Shown here in pieces: positions 9,310 through 17,454 of a stretch of DNA of 64,000 nt (position 1 is the stretch's first letter; every line of letters starts with the position of its first letter). The stretch is from Erythrobacter longus (GTDB lineage: Bacteria; Pseudomonadota; Alphaproteobacteria; Sphingomonadales; Sphingomonadaceae): the NCBI RefSeq assembly GCF_000715015.1, contig NZ_JMIW01000001.1, positions 62,001 to 126,000 of the forward strand, in the 5' to 3' direction. The notes beneath the pieces are model-generated. The model did no database searches. It had not been told where the DNA came from and saw only the letters and a list, made by a program, of their open reading frames with translations. The translations under genes and the position numbers were made by a program.

Positions 9310-9329
9310 GGGCGGCTTTCCGGCCGCCC
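9310..9329. terminator. GC-rich hairpin between convergent trxB and MAPEG gene
   Basis: GGGCGGC (9310-9316) pairs with GCCGCCC (9323-9329) across a six-base loop. It sits 8 bases after the trxB stop and just before the end of the convergent MAPEG gene. No clear T-run follows on either strand, so it may only slow polymerase or protect RNA ends. Confidence 0.4.
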
Positions 9330-9339
9330 CCAGCGTCCT

Positions 9340-9777
9340 TCAAACGAAGACGATCATCGCCGCCTTTGCGATCAACACAATGAGCACCACGCTTGACAAA
9401 GCAAACAGCACGAACCGGACCATCACCCGGTTGGCGGTGACTTGGACGAGGCTGTGCGCAATGCGCAGACCGGTATAAATCCACGCCAGAAACGCGTTCA
9501 TCCCGTCACCTGCGCCAAGGATCGCCAGAACGATTGCAACCGCGTAAAACACCGTGGGCGCTTCGTGCAGGTGGTTGTAATTGTCCGCCTTCCAATTGAC
9601 GGTTTCGGGCAGCTTTTCGCGAAGCCCGGCACCGGTTGAGCCCACAAGCTTGCTTGGCGCTTCGATGTCGGGCGATTTGCTCATCGCGGGGATGCGTGTT
9701 GCATACATCCATGCCCACATCACCATCGTCCAGATCATCAGCGCGACCGCTGGGGCGAGAATTTCCATGCCAATCAT
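9340..9777 (-). CDS. MAPEG family membrane protein (downstream copy)
   Basis: This 145-residue integral membrane protein has about four hydrophobic helices (residues ~5-25, 75-95, 100-115 and 122-143). The NYNHLHEAPTVFYAVAI segment is typical of the MAPEG family, which includes microsomal glutathione transferases and eicosanoid enzymes. It forms a tandem pair with the gene just upstream on the same strand (21 bases between them), sharing the HLHE(A/Q)PT.FYAV motif, so the pair comes from a duplication. Bacterial MAPEG functions are mostly undefined; glutathione-dependent detoxification is a guess. Confidence 0.85.
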   Translation of the reverse strand: MIGMEILAPAVALMIWTMVMWAWMYATRIPAMSKSPDIEAPSKLVGSTGAGLREKLPETVNWKADNYNHLHEAPTVFYAVAIVLAILGAGDGMNAFLAWIYTGLRIAHSLVQVTANRVMVRFVLFALSSVVLIVLIAKAAMIVFV

Positions 9778-9798
9778 AATTGGTCCTTTGGTTCTTTG

Positions 9799-10254
9799 TT
9801 ATTGCGGGGCAAGGCTTGGGTCAGCAAAGGCGGTGGCCATAACGGCGCGCACGGCCAGGACTATCAGCACGACCGAACTGACCAGAAACAGCGCAAAGCG
9901 CACCGGAATCTTGTTGATGAGGATCTGCCAAAGCGAGTGCAAGATGCGCAAGGCAACATAAACCCACGCGAGCGTCACATCGATTGCGGCTGCTCCCACA
10001 ATCGCCAGGATCACGCTAACGGCATAAAACAGCGTTGGTTGTTCATGCAGGTGCGTATGGTTGTGGGCGGGCCAATTGGCTTTGTCCGGGATTACCCCTT
10101 CCAAATCCTGTCCACGCACACCTTCTTTGCCTGCGAGCACGGACTTGTCCTCGAGCTTTCCAAATGCGCCAAAGCGTGATGGAATAATCCAGAACATTAC
10201 GATGAGTGTCCACACCACCAAGACGGCGGCGGGCGCCAGCATTTGAGCTTGCAT
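9799..10254 (-). CDS. MAPEG family membrane protein (upstream copy)
   Basis: The 151-residue protein has the same helix layout as its neighbour and the shared motif HNHTHLHEQPTLFYAVSV around residues 65-85. The N-terminal hydrophobic segment begins MLAPAAVLVVWTLIV. It is the first gene of the MAPEG pair, transcribed away from the threonine dehydratase region. The two copies diverge mainly in the hydrophilic loop after helix 1, which may set substrate range. No specific substrate can be inferred. Confidence 0.85.
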   Translation of the reverse strand: MQAQMLAPAAVLVVWTLIVMFWIIPSRFGAFGKLEDKSVLAGKEGVRGQDLEGVIPDKANWPAHNHTHLHEQPTLFYAVSVILAIVGAAAIDVTLAWVYVALRILHSLWQILINKIPVRFALFLVSSVVLIVLAVRAVMATAFADPSLAPQ

Positions 10255-10360
10255 AGAAACGATCCCTATTCCCTGTTTTGATCATATTCCTGTGAGAGGC
10301 GGCCGTGATTGTCAAACCCGCTGGCTGCCTGATTTGGGGGTCAAGCGCGATTGTCACCTA

Positions 10361-11350
10361 TCAAATCTTTTGGGCAATTGTTCGGGCGAAAGCCGCCGGA
10401 TCGGCATTGCCGCCGGTGATCATGATGATAGTGCCTTCATCAATCGGCACTTTGCCAGCCAGCGCAGCGGCAAGCGCTGCTGCGCCGCCGGGCTCGACCA
10501 CCAGGCGAAGGTTGGCAAACGCCCATCGCTGAGCGTCGCGAACTTCGTCATCGGTGACGGTGACGCCCGGTTCAGCGCGGGTTTTTAGGAGGCCCAGGTT
10601 CAATGCTTTTGTGGCCGTTGGCTGGAGCGCGTCGCAGATCGTCTTTGGCGCATTGGCGCTCGCAGTTACGATCTCGCCGCTTGCGATGGCCTGTCCCACC
10701 ATGTCCCAGCCTTCCGGCTCTACCACGTGCACGGCTGCATCCGGGCAAGACAAGGCAAGACCTGCGGCAAGCCCCCCGCCGCCGCAACAGGCGATAAAAC
10801 GGGAGGGCGCGCGGCCCAATTGCCCCTCCAATTGCCCCTCCAATTGCTTCGCCGCCTCAATCCCTGAAGACCCTTGCCCTTCGATTACCCAAGGATCGCC
10901 AAAAGCATGGACCAGCACGCCGCCTTGTTCCTCTATCAGTTTTGCGGCGATTTCATCACGGTCTTCGCCCCCCTGTTCCCTGGACGCGCGCTTATACAGC
11001 ACCACGTCCGCGCCCAATGCCTTGGTATTGGCAAGTTTTACCTCCGGCGCATCGTGCGGCATCACGATGGTCGCCTTGATCCCGAGCCTTCTGGCTGCCC
11101 ATGCGACGCCTTGCGCGTGATTGCCCGAAGACACCGCAACAACGCCCTGTTTGCGTTCATCTGGAGAAAGGTTGGACAATCGCCACCAGCCACCGCGAAT
11201 TTTAAAAGCGCCAATGGGTTGAAGGTTTTCTGCCTTCACATGGGCGCCCACGCCTCCGATCTCGACCGGCAAAAGCGGTGTTTGAGGCAAAATTTCGGCG
11301 ATGCTGCGCGCTGCGGCGACAACGCCATCGTGTGTAGGTGTTCGGATCAT
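10361..11350 (-). CDS. Threonine/serine dehydratase (PLP fold type II)
   Basis: This 329-residue fold-type II PLP enzyme probably deaminates threonine or serine to the 2-oxo acid, or racemises serine. The Schiff-base lysine is Lys50 in AFKIRG, the substrate loop is SSGNHAQGVA, and the phosphate-binding glycine loop is CCGGGGLAAG. There is no C-terminal ACT regulatory domain, which argues for a catabolic or racemase-like enzyme over biosynthetic IlvA. A small in-frame tandem repeat (LEGQLEGQL) lies near the middle. It is divergent from the carboxynorspermidine dehydrogenase gene 63 bases away. Confidence 0.88.
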   Translation of the reverse strand: MIRTPTHDGVVAAARSIAEILPQTPLLPVEIGGVGAHVKAENLQPIGAFKIRGGWWRLSNLSPDERKQGVVAVSSGNHAQGVAWAARRLGIKATIVMPHDAPEVKLANTKALGADVVLYKRASREQGGEDRDEIAAKLIEEQGGVLVHAFGDPWVIEGQGSSGIEAAKQLEGQLEGQLGRAPSRFIACCGGGGLAAGLALSCPDAAVHVVEPEGWDMVGQAIASGEIVTASANAPKTICDALQPTATKALNLGLLKTRAEPGVTVTDDEVRDAQRWAFANLRLVVEPGGAAALAAALAGKVPIDEGTIIMITGGNADPAAFARTIAQKI

Positions 11351-11413
11351 TTGTAGGCCTTAGCGCATTGGAGTAGGGGACGCGCAAGATTCGAATTTGC
11401 AAAGGGCAAGGTT

Positions 11414-12625
11414 ATGTCAAAAGTATTGGTAATCGGGGCAGGGGGCGTGAGTTCTGTCTGTGTCCACAAAATGGCAATGAATGCTAAGATTTTCCCCGAA
11501 ATCCATCTGGCCAGCCGTACTCAGTCAAAGTGCGACGCGATTGCCGCTTCTGTTAAAGAGCGCACCGGCGTCGATGTCCCGACCTACGAGATTGACGCAG
11601 AAGAGGTGCCCGCGATGGTCAACCTCATCAAACGTCTGGGCGCGACTCACGTGGTCAACTTGGCGCTGCCTTATCAGGATTTGCCGATCATGGATGCGTG
11701 TCTGGAAGCAGGCGCGCATTACCTCGATACCGCAAATTATGAGCCCAAGGATGAGGCCAAGTTCGAGTATCACTGGCAATGGGCCTATCACGACCGGTTT
11801 AAGAACGCTGGCCTGATGGCACTGCTCGGCAGCGGGTTTGACCCTGGCGTAACCAGTGTTTTCACCATGTGGCTGAAGAAGCATAAGCTCAAAACCATCC
11901 GCACGCTCGATATTCTTGATTGCAATGGCGGCGACCACGGACAGGCGTTCGCGACCAACTTCAACCCGGAAATCAACATCCGCGAAGTAACGGCTCCTGC
12001 CCGCCACTGGGAAAACGGCGAGTGGGTGGAGACGCCCGCGATGCAGGTGAAGACCGAGTTCGATTTTGAAGCAGTCGGTCCGAAAAACGCTTATCTTATG
12101 TATCACGAAGAGCTGGAAAGCCTTGCCAAGTTCAACCCTGAGATGGAGCGCGCGCGCTTCTGGATGACCTTTGGTGATGAGTATATCAAGCACCTCACCG
12201 TGCTCCAAAATGTCGGCATGACGCGGATTGATCCGGTAAAGTACAAGGGCAAGGAGATCATCCCGCTGCAATTCCTCGCAGCTGTTTTGCCCAAGCCAGA
12301 GACCTTGGGCGAGACGACCAAGGGGAACACCAACATCGGCTGTATCGCAACGGGCGAGGCACTGGATGGATCAGGCGAGAAGACCTTCTACATCAACAAT
12401 ATCTGCAGCCACGAAGCAGCGTTTGAGGAAACCGGCAACCAAGCGGTGTCCTACACCACCGGCGTGCCCGCGATGATTGGCGCAGCGATGATGGTCCAGG
12501 GCATCTGGTCAGGCGAGGGCGTCTTCAACATGGAAGAGATGGACCCTGACCCCTTTATGGATATGCTGAACGAGCATGGCTTGCCTTGGCAGGTGAAGGA
12601 GCTGGACGGGCCGGTCGGGTTTTAG
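11414..12625 (+). CDS. Carboxynorspermidine/carboxyspermidine dehydrogenase (saccharopine dehydrogenase family)
   Basis: The 403-residue protein starts with a Rossmann motif, VLVIGAGGVSSVCVHKMA, followed by the saccharopine-dehydrogenase-type domain. In the alternative polyamine route this enzyme condenses a diamine with aspartate beta-semialdehyde and reduces the Schiff base to carboxy(nor)spermidine. The matching decarboxylase follows on the same strand after a 136-codon insert gene, and a diamine-forming decarboxylase lies 4.7 kb away, which supports this over lysine metabolism. The natural diamine (putrescine or diaminopropane) cannot be decided here. Confidence 0.88.
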   Translation: MSKVLVIGAGGVSSVCVHKMAMNAKIFPEIHLASRTQSKCDAIAASVKERTGVDVPTYEIDAEEVPAMVNLIKRLGATHVVNLALPYQDLPIMDACLEAGAHYLDTANYEPKDEAKFEYHWQWAYHDRFKNAGLMALLGSGFDPGVTSVFTMWLKKHKLKTIRTLDILDCNGGDHGQAFATNFNPEINIREVTAPARHWENGEWVETPAMQVKTEFDFEAVGPKNAYLMYHEELESLAKFNPEMERARFWMTFGDEYIKHLTVLQNVGMTRIDPVKYKGKEIIPLQFLAAVLPKPETLGETTKGNTNIGCIATGEALDGSGEKTFYINNICSHEAAFEETGNQAVSYTTGVPAMIGAAMMVQGIWSGEGVFNMEEMDPDPFMDMLNEHGLPWQVKELDGPVGF

Positions 12626-12635
12626 GTTTTTGGGG

Positions 12636-13093
12636 TCACACGAAGACACAAAGGCACGAAGATGGAGCATGATGCTGAGATCGAACGGCTCGCAACGATC
12701 GTGATCGATTGTGGCTTCCACATTCATAAAGACTTGGGGCCGGGTTTGCTGGAATCAGCTTATGAGTTGATACTGGCGAAGCTTCTTGAAGAGCGAGGCG
12801 TCTCTGTGAGACGGCAAGTGGCAGTTCCTATTCATTATCAGGGCGTTGTCGTAGACAACGCATTCAAAATCGATCTTTTGGTTGAAGAACGCCTAGTCGT
12901 TGAGCTCAAATCAACCGAGCGCAATGCACCTGTTCACGCAAAGCAGGTGCTCACCTATCTGCGCCTAATGGAGTTACCACTTGGTATGCTTATGAATTTT
13001 GGATTGCCGACATTCAAAGGTGGCCTACAGCGCGTTGCTAACAATTATTTTGGTCAAAGCGGTAGGCACTGACCTCTTCGTGTCTTCGTGTGA
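12636..13093. mobile_element. GxxExxY gene cassette bounded by inverted repeats
   Basis: A perfect 14-base inverted repeat, TCACACGAAGACAC at 12636-12649 and its complement at 13080-13093, encloses one gene. Similarity continues inward with a further CACGAAG unit (12654-12660; partial complement at 13074-13079). The left arm runs into the start codon of the enclosed gene at 12662, and the right arm begins within a few bases of its stop at 13072, leaving essentially no spare sequence. No target duplication is visible. The element lies between two genes of one polyamine pathway that would otherwise be neighbours. Mobility is inferred. Confidence 0.55.
12662..13072 (+). CDS. GxxExxY protein (PD-(D/E)XK nuclease-like)
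   Basis: The 136-residue protein carries the name-giving motif GLLESAY (Gly28, Glu31, Tyr34). It also has a likely nuclease-type core: Asp71 in FKIDLLV and Glu81-x-Lys83 in VVELKST, the D...ExK layout of the PD-(D/E)XK superfamily. The family is widespread, its function is not established, and genes are often found alone. This copy sits between inverted repeats of about 14-26 bases and separates two polyamine genes. The annotated ATG overlaps the end of the left repeat arm. A nuclease acting on the flanking repeats is a hypothesis. Confidence 0.88.
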   Translation: MEHDAEIERLATIVIDCGFHIHKDLGPGLLESAYELILAKLLEERGVSVRRQVAVPIHYQGVVVDNAFKIDLLVEERLVVELKSTERNAPVHAKQVLTYLRLMELPLGMLMNFGLPTFKGGLQRVANNYFGQSGRH

Positions 13094-13113
13094 GACAATA
13101 GGATACGCATAAA

Positions 13114-14289
13114 ATGCAAACCCAAGCCGGAAATCCAGGCGCTTTCGCCCAGTTCGACCTTGCCCGCGTCGACAGCCCCGCATTCGTCGTGGATGCCGCC
13201 AAAATCCGCGCCAATTGCCAGATCCTTGCCGACATTCGCGATGCAGCCGACTGCAAGGTCTTTGCAGCGCTCAAGGCGTTCTCCATGCACTCGGTTGCGC
13301 ACATCATGGGCGAATATCTCGACGGCGTATCCACCAGTGGCCTTTGGGAAGCGCGGTTGGCGTCCGAGTTCTACGACGGTGAAATCGCGACCTATTCCGC
13401 CGCTTTCAAGCCGGAGGAACTGGACGAGATTTGCCGCCTTTCCGACCATGTGATCTTTAACTCGCCCGCCCAGATGAAGCGCGCCGCGATGATCCTTGAC
13501 CAAGCTTCGGTGACTGGCGGCGATGTATCCGTTGGCCTTCGGTTAAACCCAATGGTCGCAACAGGTGAAGTGCCAAAATACGACCCCAGCGCCCCGGGCT
13601 CGCGTCTCGGCTTTCCTATCGACCAACTAACCGAAGAGCATATGGAGGGCGTGGAGGGCATCCACTTCCACAATTTGTGCGAGCAGACATTTGAGCCGCT
13701 GCGTGCAACATGGGACCGCGTGTTTGACGCGATTGAGCCCTATTTCGGGCAGCTTAAATGGATCAATATGGGTGGCGGGCACCACATCACCCGCGCCGAT
13801 TATGAGCGCGATGAGCTGATCGAGTTTCTAAAGGACGCGGCGGATGACACAGGCGCGGAGATCATTCTGGAACCGGGCGAAGCGGTGGCGCTCGATGCTG
13901 GTATTCTGGTGGGCACTCTGCTCGATACAGGGTTCAACGAAGTGCCCTTTGGCATCGCGGATATCTCGGCCACCTGCCATATGCCCGATGTGCTCGAAGC
14001 GCCCTATCGCCCCGCCATGCTAGGCGAACTCGAGGACGACAGCGTCCCCATTCGCCTTGGCGGGCCGTCATGCCTCGCTGGCGATGTGATCGGCGATTAT
14101 CGCCTACCAGTCCCCGCAGAACCAGGCGCACGTTTCGCCTTCCTCGACCAAGCGCATTATTCGATGGTGAAGACCAATACCTTCAACGGCGTGCAGCTGC
14201 CCAGCATCTACCTTTGGGATTCAGACACAGACGTATTGGAGTGCGTGAAAAAGTTTGAATATGAGGACTTCCGCAACCGGTTGAGTTGA
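13114..14289 (+). CDS. nspC: Carboxynorspermidine/carboxyspermidine decarboxylase
   Basis: This 391-residue alanine-racemase-fold (type III) PLP decarboxylase converts carboxynorspermidine or carboxyspermidine to norspermidine or spermidine. The PLP lysine is Lys54 in FAALKAFSM. FHNLCEQ and the glycine-rich MGGGHHIT, which binds the cofactor phosphate, follow. Length fits NspC-type enzymes (~380). It works after the dehydrogenase encoded at 11414-12625, and only the IR-bounded GxxExxY cassette separates them. Product identity depends on the diamine used and is not visible. Confidence 0.92.
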   Translation: MQTQAGNPGAFAQFDLARVDSPAFVVDAAKIRANCQILADIRDAADCKVFAALKAFSMHSVAHIMGEYLDGVSTSGLWEARLASEFYDGEIATYSAAFKPEELDEICRLSDHVIFNSPAQMKRAAMILDQASVTGGDVSVGLRLNPMVATGEVPKYDPSAPGSRLGFPIDQLTEEHMEGVEGIHFHNLCEQTFEPLRATWDRVFDAIEPYFGQLKWINMGGGHHITRADYERDELIEFLKDAADDTGAEIILEPGEAVALDAGILVGTLLDTGFNEVPFGIADISATCHMPDVLEAPYRPAMLGELEDDSVPIRLGGPSCLAGDVIGDYRLPVPAEPGARFAFLDQAHYSMVKTNTFNGVQLPSIYLWDSDTDVLECVKKFEYEDFRNRLS

Positions 14290-14293
14290 GGCG

Positions 14294-15340
14294 TTACAGC
14301 CCCTTGCGCCCAAATCCGCCCACGCGGCGCGGGGTCGCCTCGCGCACACCTTCCGTAATGCCGGGGTTGTCAGGTTTTGTCATGATCGGCGCAGCTTTCC
14401 CGCGCTCGGTCTGATTGATCGCCATGATCAAGCGGGCAAGCGCTGCGAATTGATCTGCGGTCTCTTGGGCGCGCCGGTTGTCTTCCTCAGCCTTCATTGA
14501 GCCGCTCTCGAACATGTTGTCGCTTTCGACCACCACGACCAAATGCTGGTCGAAGAAAAGCGCGCGGATGGACTTTCCGTGGAACGCTTTTTCAAGCGCT
14601 ATCAGGTGCTCGACATAGGATGGGTGGATCAAGACACGCGCTTCGACCTGGTCATCGCTGAAGACTTCGAAAACGTCTTCAAACTGCGGGTGCACCTGAT
14701 CGACATATTGCATACGGTGGCCGTCGAGATTGATCACGTCCTTGACGCCGCCAAGGCCTAACCATCTGTTATGCTTGCCCTTGCGTTGGAGCAGCGTGGT
14801 GGAGCGAAATGCGCGGCCAAACGGTACAGAGATAATTGCACCGCGAAACACCGTGACCCAGCGGCGGTTCTTGCCTGACCCTTTGCGCTCTTCCAGATGC
14901 GCCTCATACAGGTTGAATGCGTGGCCGCCCAGTTCGCCGTACCAACAGTCTTCAAACGCATCGCGGTCATATTTGGGGACAAGGCCGTAAGAGCGCGCCT
15001 TGTTGAACTCGACGCCGGGTTCGACATCTGCGTCATAGTTGATGCCAAGATCGCGTGCGATCGCCTCGTTTATGCCCACCTTAATGGCTTTCTTGGCCTC
15101 TTGGATGGGTTTGTAGCCCCAGGCACCCACGCCGAGGATCGCAGCGCCGGCTGCAAAAAGCTTAAGGTCGAACAGACCCAGCGGCATGAACCAAAGGAAG
15201 GCGAATACAGGCAAAAGGGCGATCCCGCCGTAAAACCAGCGGTCAAAGGCCTTCTTCTGGGCCGCATCGCGCATGTCAGATTGCTCAGCAAGCCAATTGC
15301 CAAGCTCCCCGCGCATTAGTCCCTGAACATCGGCCTGCAT
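14294..15340 (-). CDS. DUF3137 family membrane protein
   Basis: The 348-residue protein has two hydrophobic helices close together near the N-terminus (about residues 37-57 and 60-77) and a long soluble C-terminal region with a basic FRGAIISVPFGRAFRS segment and a later DQVEARVLIHPSYVEHL region. This layout matches DUF3137 proteins, which commonly sit beside lemA, as here, where lemA is divergent and starts 72 bases away. Function is unknown; a membrane complex with LemA is a genomic-context inference. It is convergent with nspC, only four bases away. Confidence 0.8.
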   Translation of the reverse strand: MQADVQGLMRGELGNWLAEQSDMRDAAQKKAFDRWFYGGIALLPVFAFLWFMPLGLFDLKLFAAGAAILGVGAWGYKPIQEAKKAIKVGINEAIARDLGINYDADVEPGVEFNKARSYGLVPKYDRDAFEDCWYGELGGHAFNLYEAHLEERKGSGKNRRWVTVFRGAIISVPFGRAFRSTTLLQRKGKHNRWLGLGGVKDVINLDGHRMQYVDQVHPQFEDVFEVFSDDQVEARVLIHPSYVEHLIALEKAFHGKSIRALFFDQHLVVVVESDNMFESGSMKAEEDNRRAQETADQFAALARLIMAINQTERGKAAPIMTKPDNPGITEGVREATPRRVGGFGRKGL

Positions 15341-15412
15341 GGTCGTTAAAATTCCCTATCTCTTAACTATTGGCTGCTACGTTACTGTCAGAAAGTAAAA
15401 GAGGAATGGACG

Positions 15413-15988
15413 ATGGTTGATATTTTCGGTTGGTTCTGGACTTCGGCGATTTTCGTCATCGCGTTTATTGGCGTGTTCGGCATCATCGCAATTTACAACA
15501 CGCTTGTGCGCCTGCGTCAGAATGTGAACCAGGGCCGCGCGGATATTGACGCGCAATTGCGCCAGCGCCACGACCTGATCCCCAACCTCGTCGAAGCGGT
15601 GAAGGGTTATGCGGGCCACGAGAAATCGACGCTCGAAGAAGTGATCAAAGCGCGAAGTGCCGCTTCAAAAGGCGAGCCTGACAGCGCGAGCGAGCAGGGC
15701 CTCAAGATCGCTCTCGACAATTTGCTTGCTCTGGGTGAGGATTATCCTGACCTCCGCGCGTCTGAAAACTTTCAGGAGCTTCAATCTGAACTCGCTGATA
15801 TTGAAGACAAGCTGGCCGCAGCGCGCCGCGCGCTGAACGCAGCAGCAGCGCAGTTCAATGGAGCGCGTGAAGCTTTCCCAGCTGTTCTGTTTGCCAGTAT
15901 GCTTGGCTTCAAAGAGGCCGACTTCAACACGCTCGACCCTTCAGAACGTGGAACTGTGGATCAGGCACCCAAGGTGGCTTTTTCATAA
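15413..15988 (+). CDS. lemA: LemA family protein
   Basis: The 191-residue protein has one N-terminal transmembrane helix (about residues 6-28) followed by a helical bundle containing the LemA family signature: YNTLVRLRQNVNQG, then AQLRQRHDLIPNLVE and a C-terminal YN-like replacement (AQFNGAREAFPAVLFA). Such proteins are anchored in the membrane with the helical part outside the cytoplasm. The biochemical role is unsettled. AGAGGA-like sequence precedes the ATG. Divergent transcription from the DUF3137 gene suggests a shared promoter region of about 70 bases. Confidence 0.9.
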   Translation: MVDIFGWFWTSAIFVIAFIGVFGIIAIYNTLVRLRQNVNQGRADIDAQLRQRHDLIPNLVEAVKGYAGHEKSTLEEVIKARSAASKGEPDSASEQGLKIALDNLLALGEDYPDLRASENFQELQSELADIEDKLAAARRALNAAAAQFNGAREAFPAVLFASMLGFKEADFNTLDPSERGTVDQAPKVAFS

Positions 15989-16036
15989 ATAACTCATATC
16001 CCCGGGAACTTACCGGGAAGATGCGAATTTGATTGC

Positions 16037-16069
16037 AGGCCTGCGCAAATGTTGTATTTGCGCAGGCCT
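16037..16069. terminator. Perfect 14-bp hairpin downstream of lemA / upstream of decarboxylase gene
   Basis: AGGCCTGCGCAAAT (16037-16050) is perfectly complementary to 16056-16069 across a five-base loop. It lies 48 bases after the lemA stop and 100 bases before the decarboxylase start. No T-run follows, so it may be a factor-dependent terminator or a leader structure of the downstream decarboxylase message. Confidence 0.45.
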
Positions 16070-16169
16070 CGCTGCCGAGCCTCAAGTCATTCTGGGGACT
16101 TAATCAACCGCAAGGCAGCCCTGTTGAAACGCTTACGGTTCGCGAACCGTTTTAAGGGGGTCCCTTGAG

Positions 16170-17390
16170 TTGTACGTTTATCCTGACGCCCAATATCCTG
16201 ACGCAAAGGCTGTAACGCGGGCCCTCGAGCCCGACGAGCCCATCATCCTAAATCGCCCACACGCAGCGCGCCGTGCCGCACGGTTCTTTGTCGAGAAATT
16301 TCCCGGCAAAGTGCTTTATGCTGTGAAAGCGAACCCTGCGCCTGATTTGATCCAGGTTTTGTGGGAATCGGGCGTGACCCATTACGATGTCGCCTCGATT
16401 GCTGAGGTGCGTTTGGTGCGCGAGGCTCTGCCAGACGCTCAGCTGTGCTTTATGCACCCCGTCAAACGGCGCGGAGCCATTGCTGAGGCCTATCACCAGC
16501 ATGGCGTCAAAACGTTCAGCCTCGACACTGTGGAGGAGCTGGAGAAGATCGTCGAAGCGTGCGCTGATCCGGAGACGGGTGAGCCGGCGAGCGATCTTCG
16601 CCTGTGCGTGCGCATCCGGGTTTCGAGCGAATATTCCGAGCTGTCTCTTGCCGCCAAGTTTGGTTGTGACCTCACCGAGGCGCCTGCCCTCCTTCAACAG
16701 GCCCGGCAGCATTGCGACTGGCTTGGGATATGTTTCCATGTCGGAAGTCAAGCGATGACGCCCTTTGCCTTTGTGCAGGCATTGGACCGCACCCGCGCAG
16801 CGATCGCCGAGGCCTCGGTGGTTATCGATATGATCGACGTTGGCGGAGGCTTTCCCAGCATCTATCCCGGTATGGAACCGCCCCCGCTCGAAGACTACTT
16901 CGCGATGATCGCCAAACACTTTGAAGCGCTCCCCATCGCCTACAACGCAGAACTTTGGTGCGAGCCGGGCAGGGCGCTTTGTGCGGAATACTCAAGCATG
17001 GTCGTGTGCGTGGACAAGCGCAGGGGCAATGAGCTTTACATCAACGATGGCGCATACGGCGCTCTGTATGACGCAGCCCATGTTGGCTGGCGTTTTCCTG
17101 TCGTCGCGCTCGAAGACGATCTGATCGAACCGTTGGAGGATTTCTCCTTCTACGGTCCGACCTGCGATGATGCCGACTTTATGGCAGGCCCGTTCGCGCT
17201 GCCCGCAGACATTCAGGCAGGCGATTACATCGAGATCGGAATGCTCGGCGCATATGGTGCAGCGATGAAGACCGGCTTTAACGGCTTTGGCAACGCGCAA
17301 GTTGTGACCGTGGCAGACGAGCCGATGATGAGCCTGTTTGATGGTTCTCGCACGCGCGAAGCTAGCGATAATGTTGTAAGCTTGCGGTGA
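16170..17390 (+). CDS. Ornithine/lysine decarboxylase, alanine-racemase fold
   Basis: The 406-residue type III PLP decarboxylase starts at a TTG with GGGGG nine bases upstream. The cofactor lysine is Lys53 in YAVKANP. The central phosphate-binding loop is DVGGGFPS, and the late CDDADFM region supplies the Cys and Asp that complete the active site across the dimer. This is the eukaryote-like ornithine decarboxylase architecture also found in alphaproteobacteria, where it can act on ornithine or lysine, giving putrescine or cadaverine. Its location near the carboxyspermidine pathway genes supports a polyamine role. Confidence 0.9.
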   Translation: MYVYPDAQYPDAKAVTRALEPDEPIILNRPHAARRAARFFVEKFPGKVLYAVKANPAPDLIQVLWESGVTHYDVASIAEVRLVREALPDAQLCFMHPVKRRGAIAEAYHQHGVKTFSLDTVEELEKIVEACADPETGEPASDLRLCVRIRVSSEYSELSLAAKFGCDLTEAPALLQQARQHCDWLGICFHVGSQAMTPFAFVQALDRTRAAIAEASVVIDMIDVGGGFPSIYPGMEPPPLEDYFAMIAKHFEALPIAYNAELWCEPGRALCAEYSSMVVCVDKRRGNELYINDGAYGALYDAAHVGWRFPVVALEDDLIEPLEDFSFYGPTCDDADFMAGPFALPADIQAGDYIEIGMLGAYGAAMKTGFNGFGNAQVVTVADEPMMSLFDGSRTREASDNVVSLR

Positions 17391-17454
17391 TAACTTCCCT
17401 TTGACCCGCAGAGCGAGGGCAGACCTTTCGTGAGCTCTGTTATCGCGGTAGACA

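Noticed and set aside
11525..12271. 248-codon minus-strand frame opposite the carboxynorspermidine dehydrogenase gene
   Set aside because: Antisense shadow with no family resemblance.
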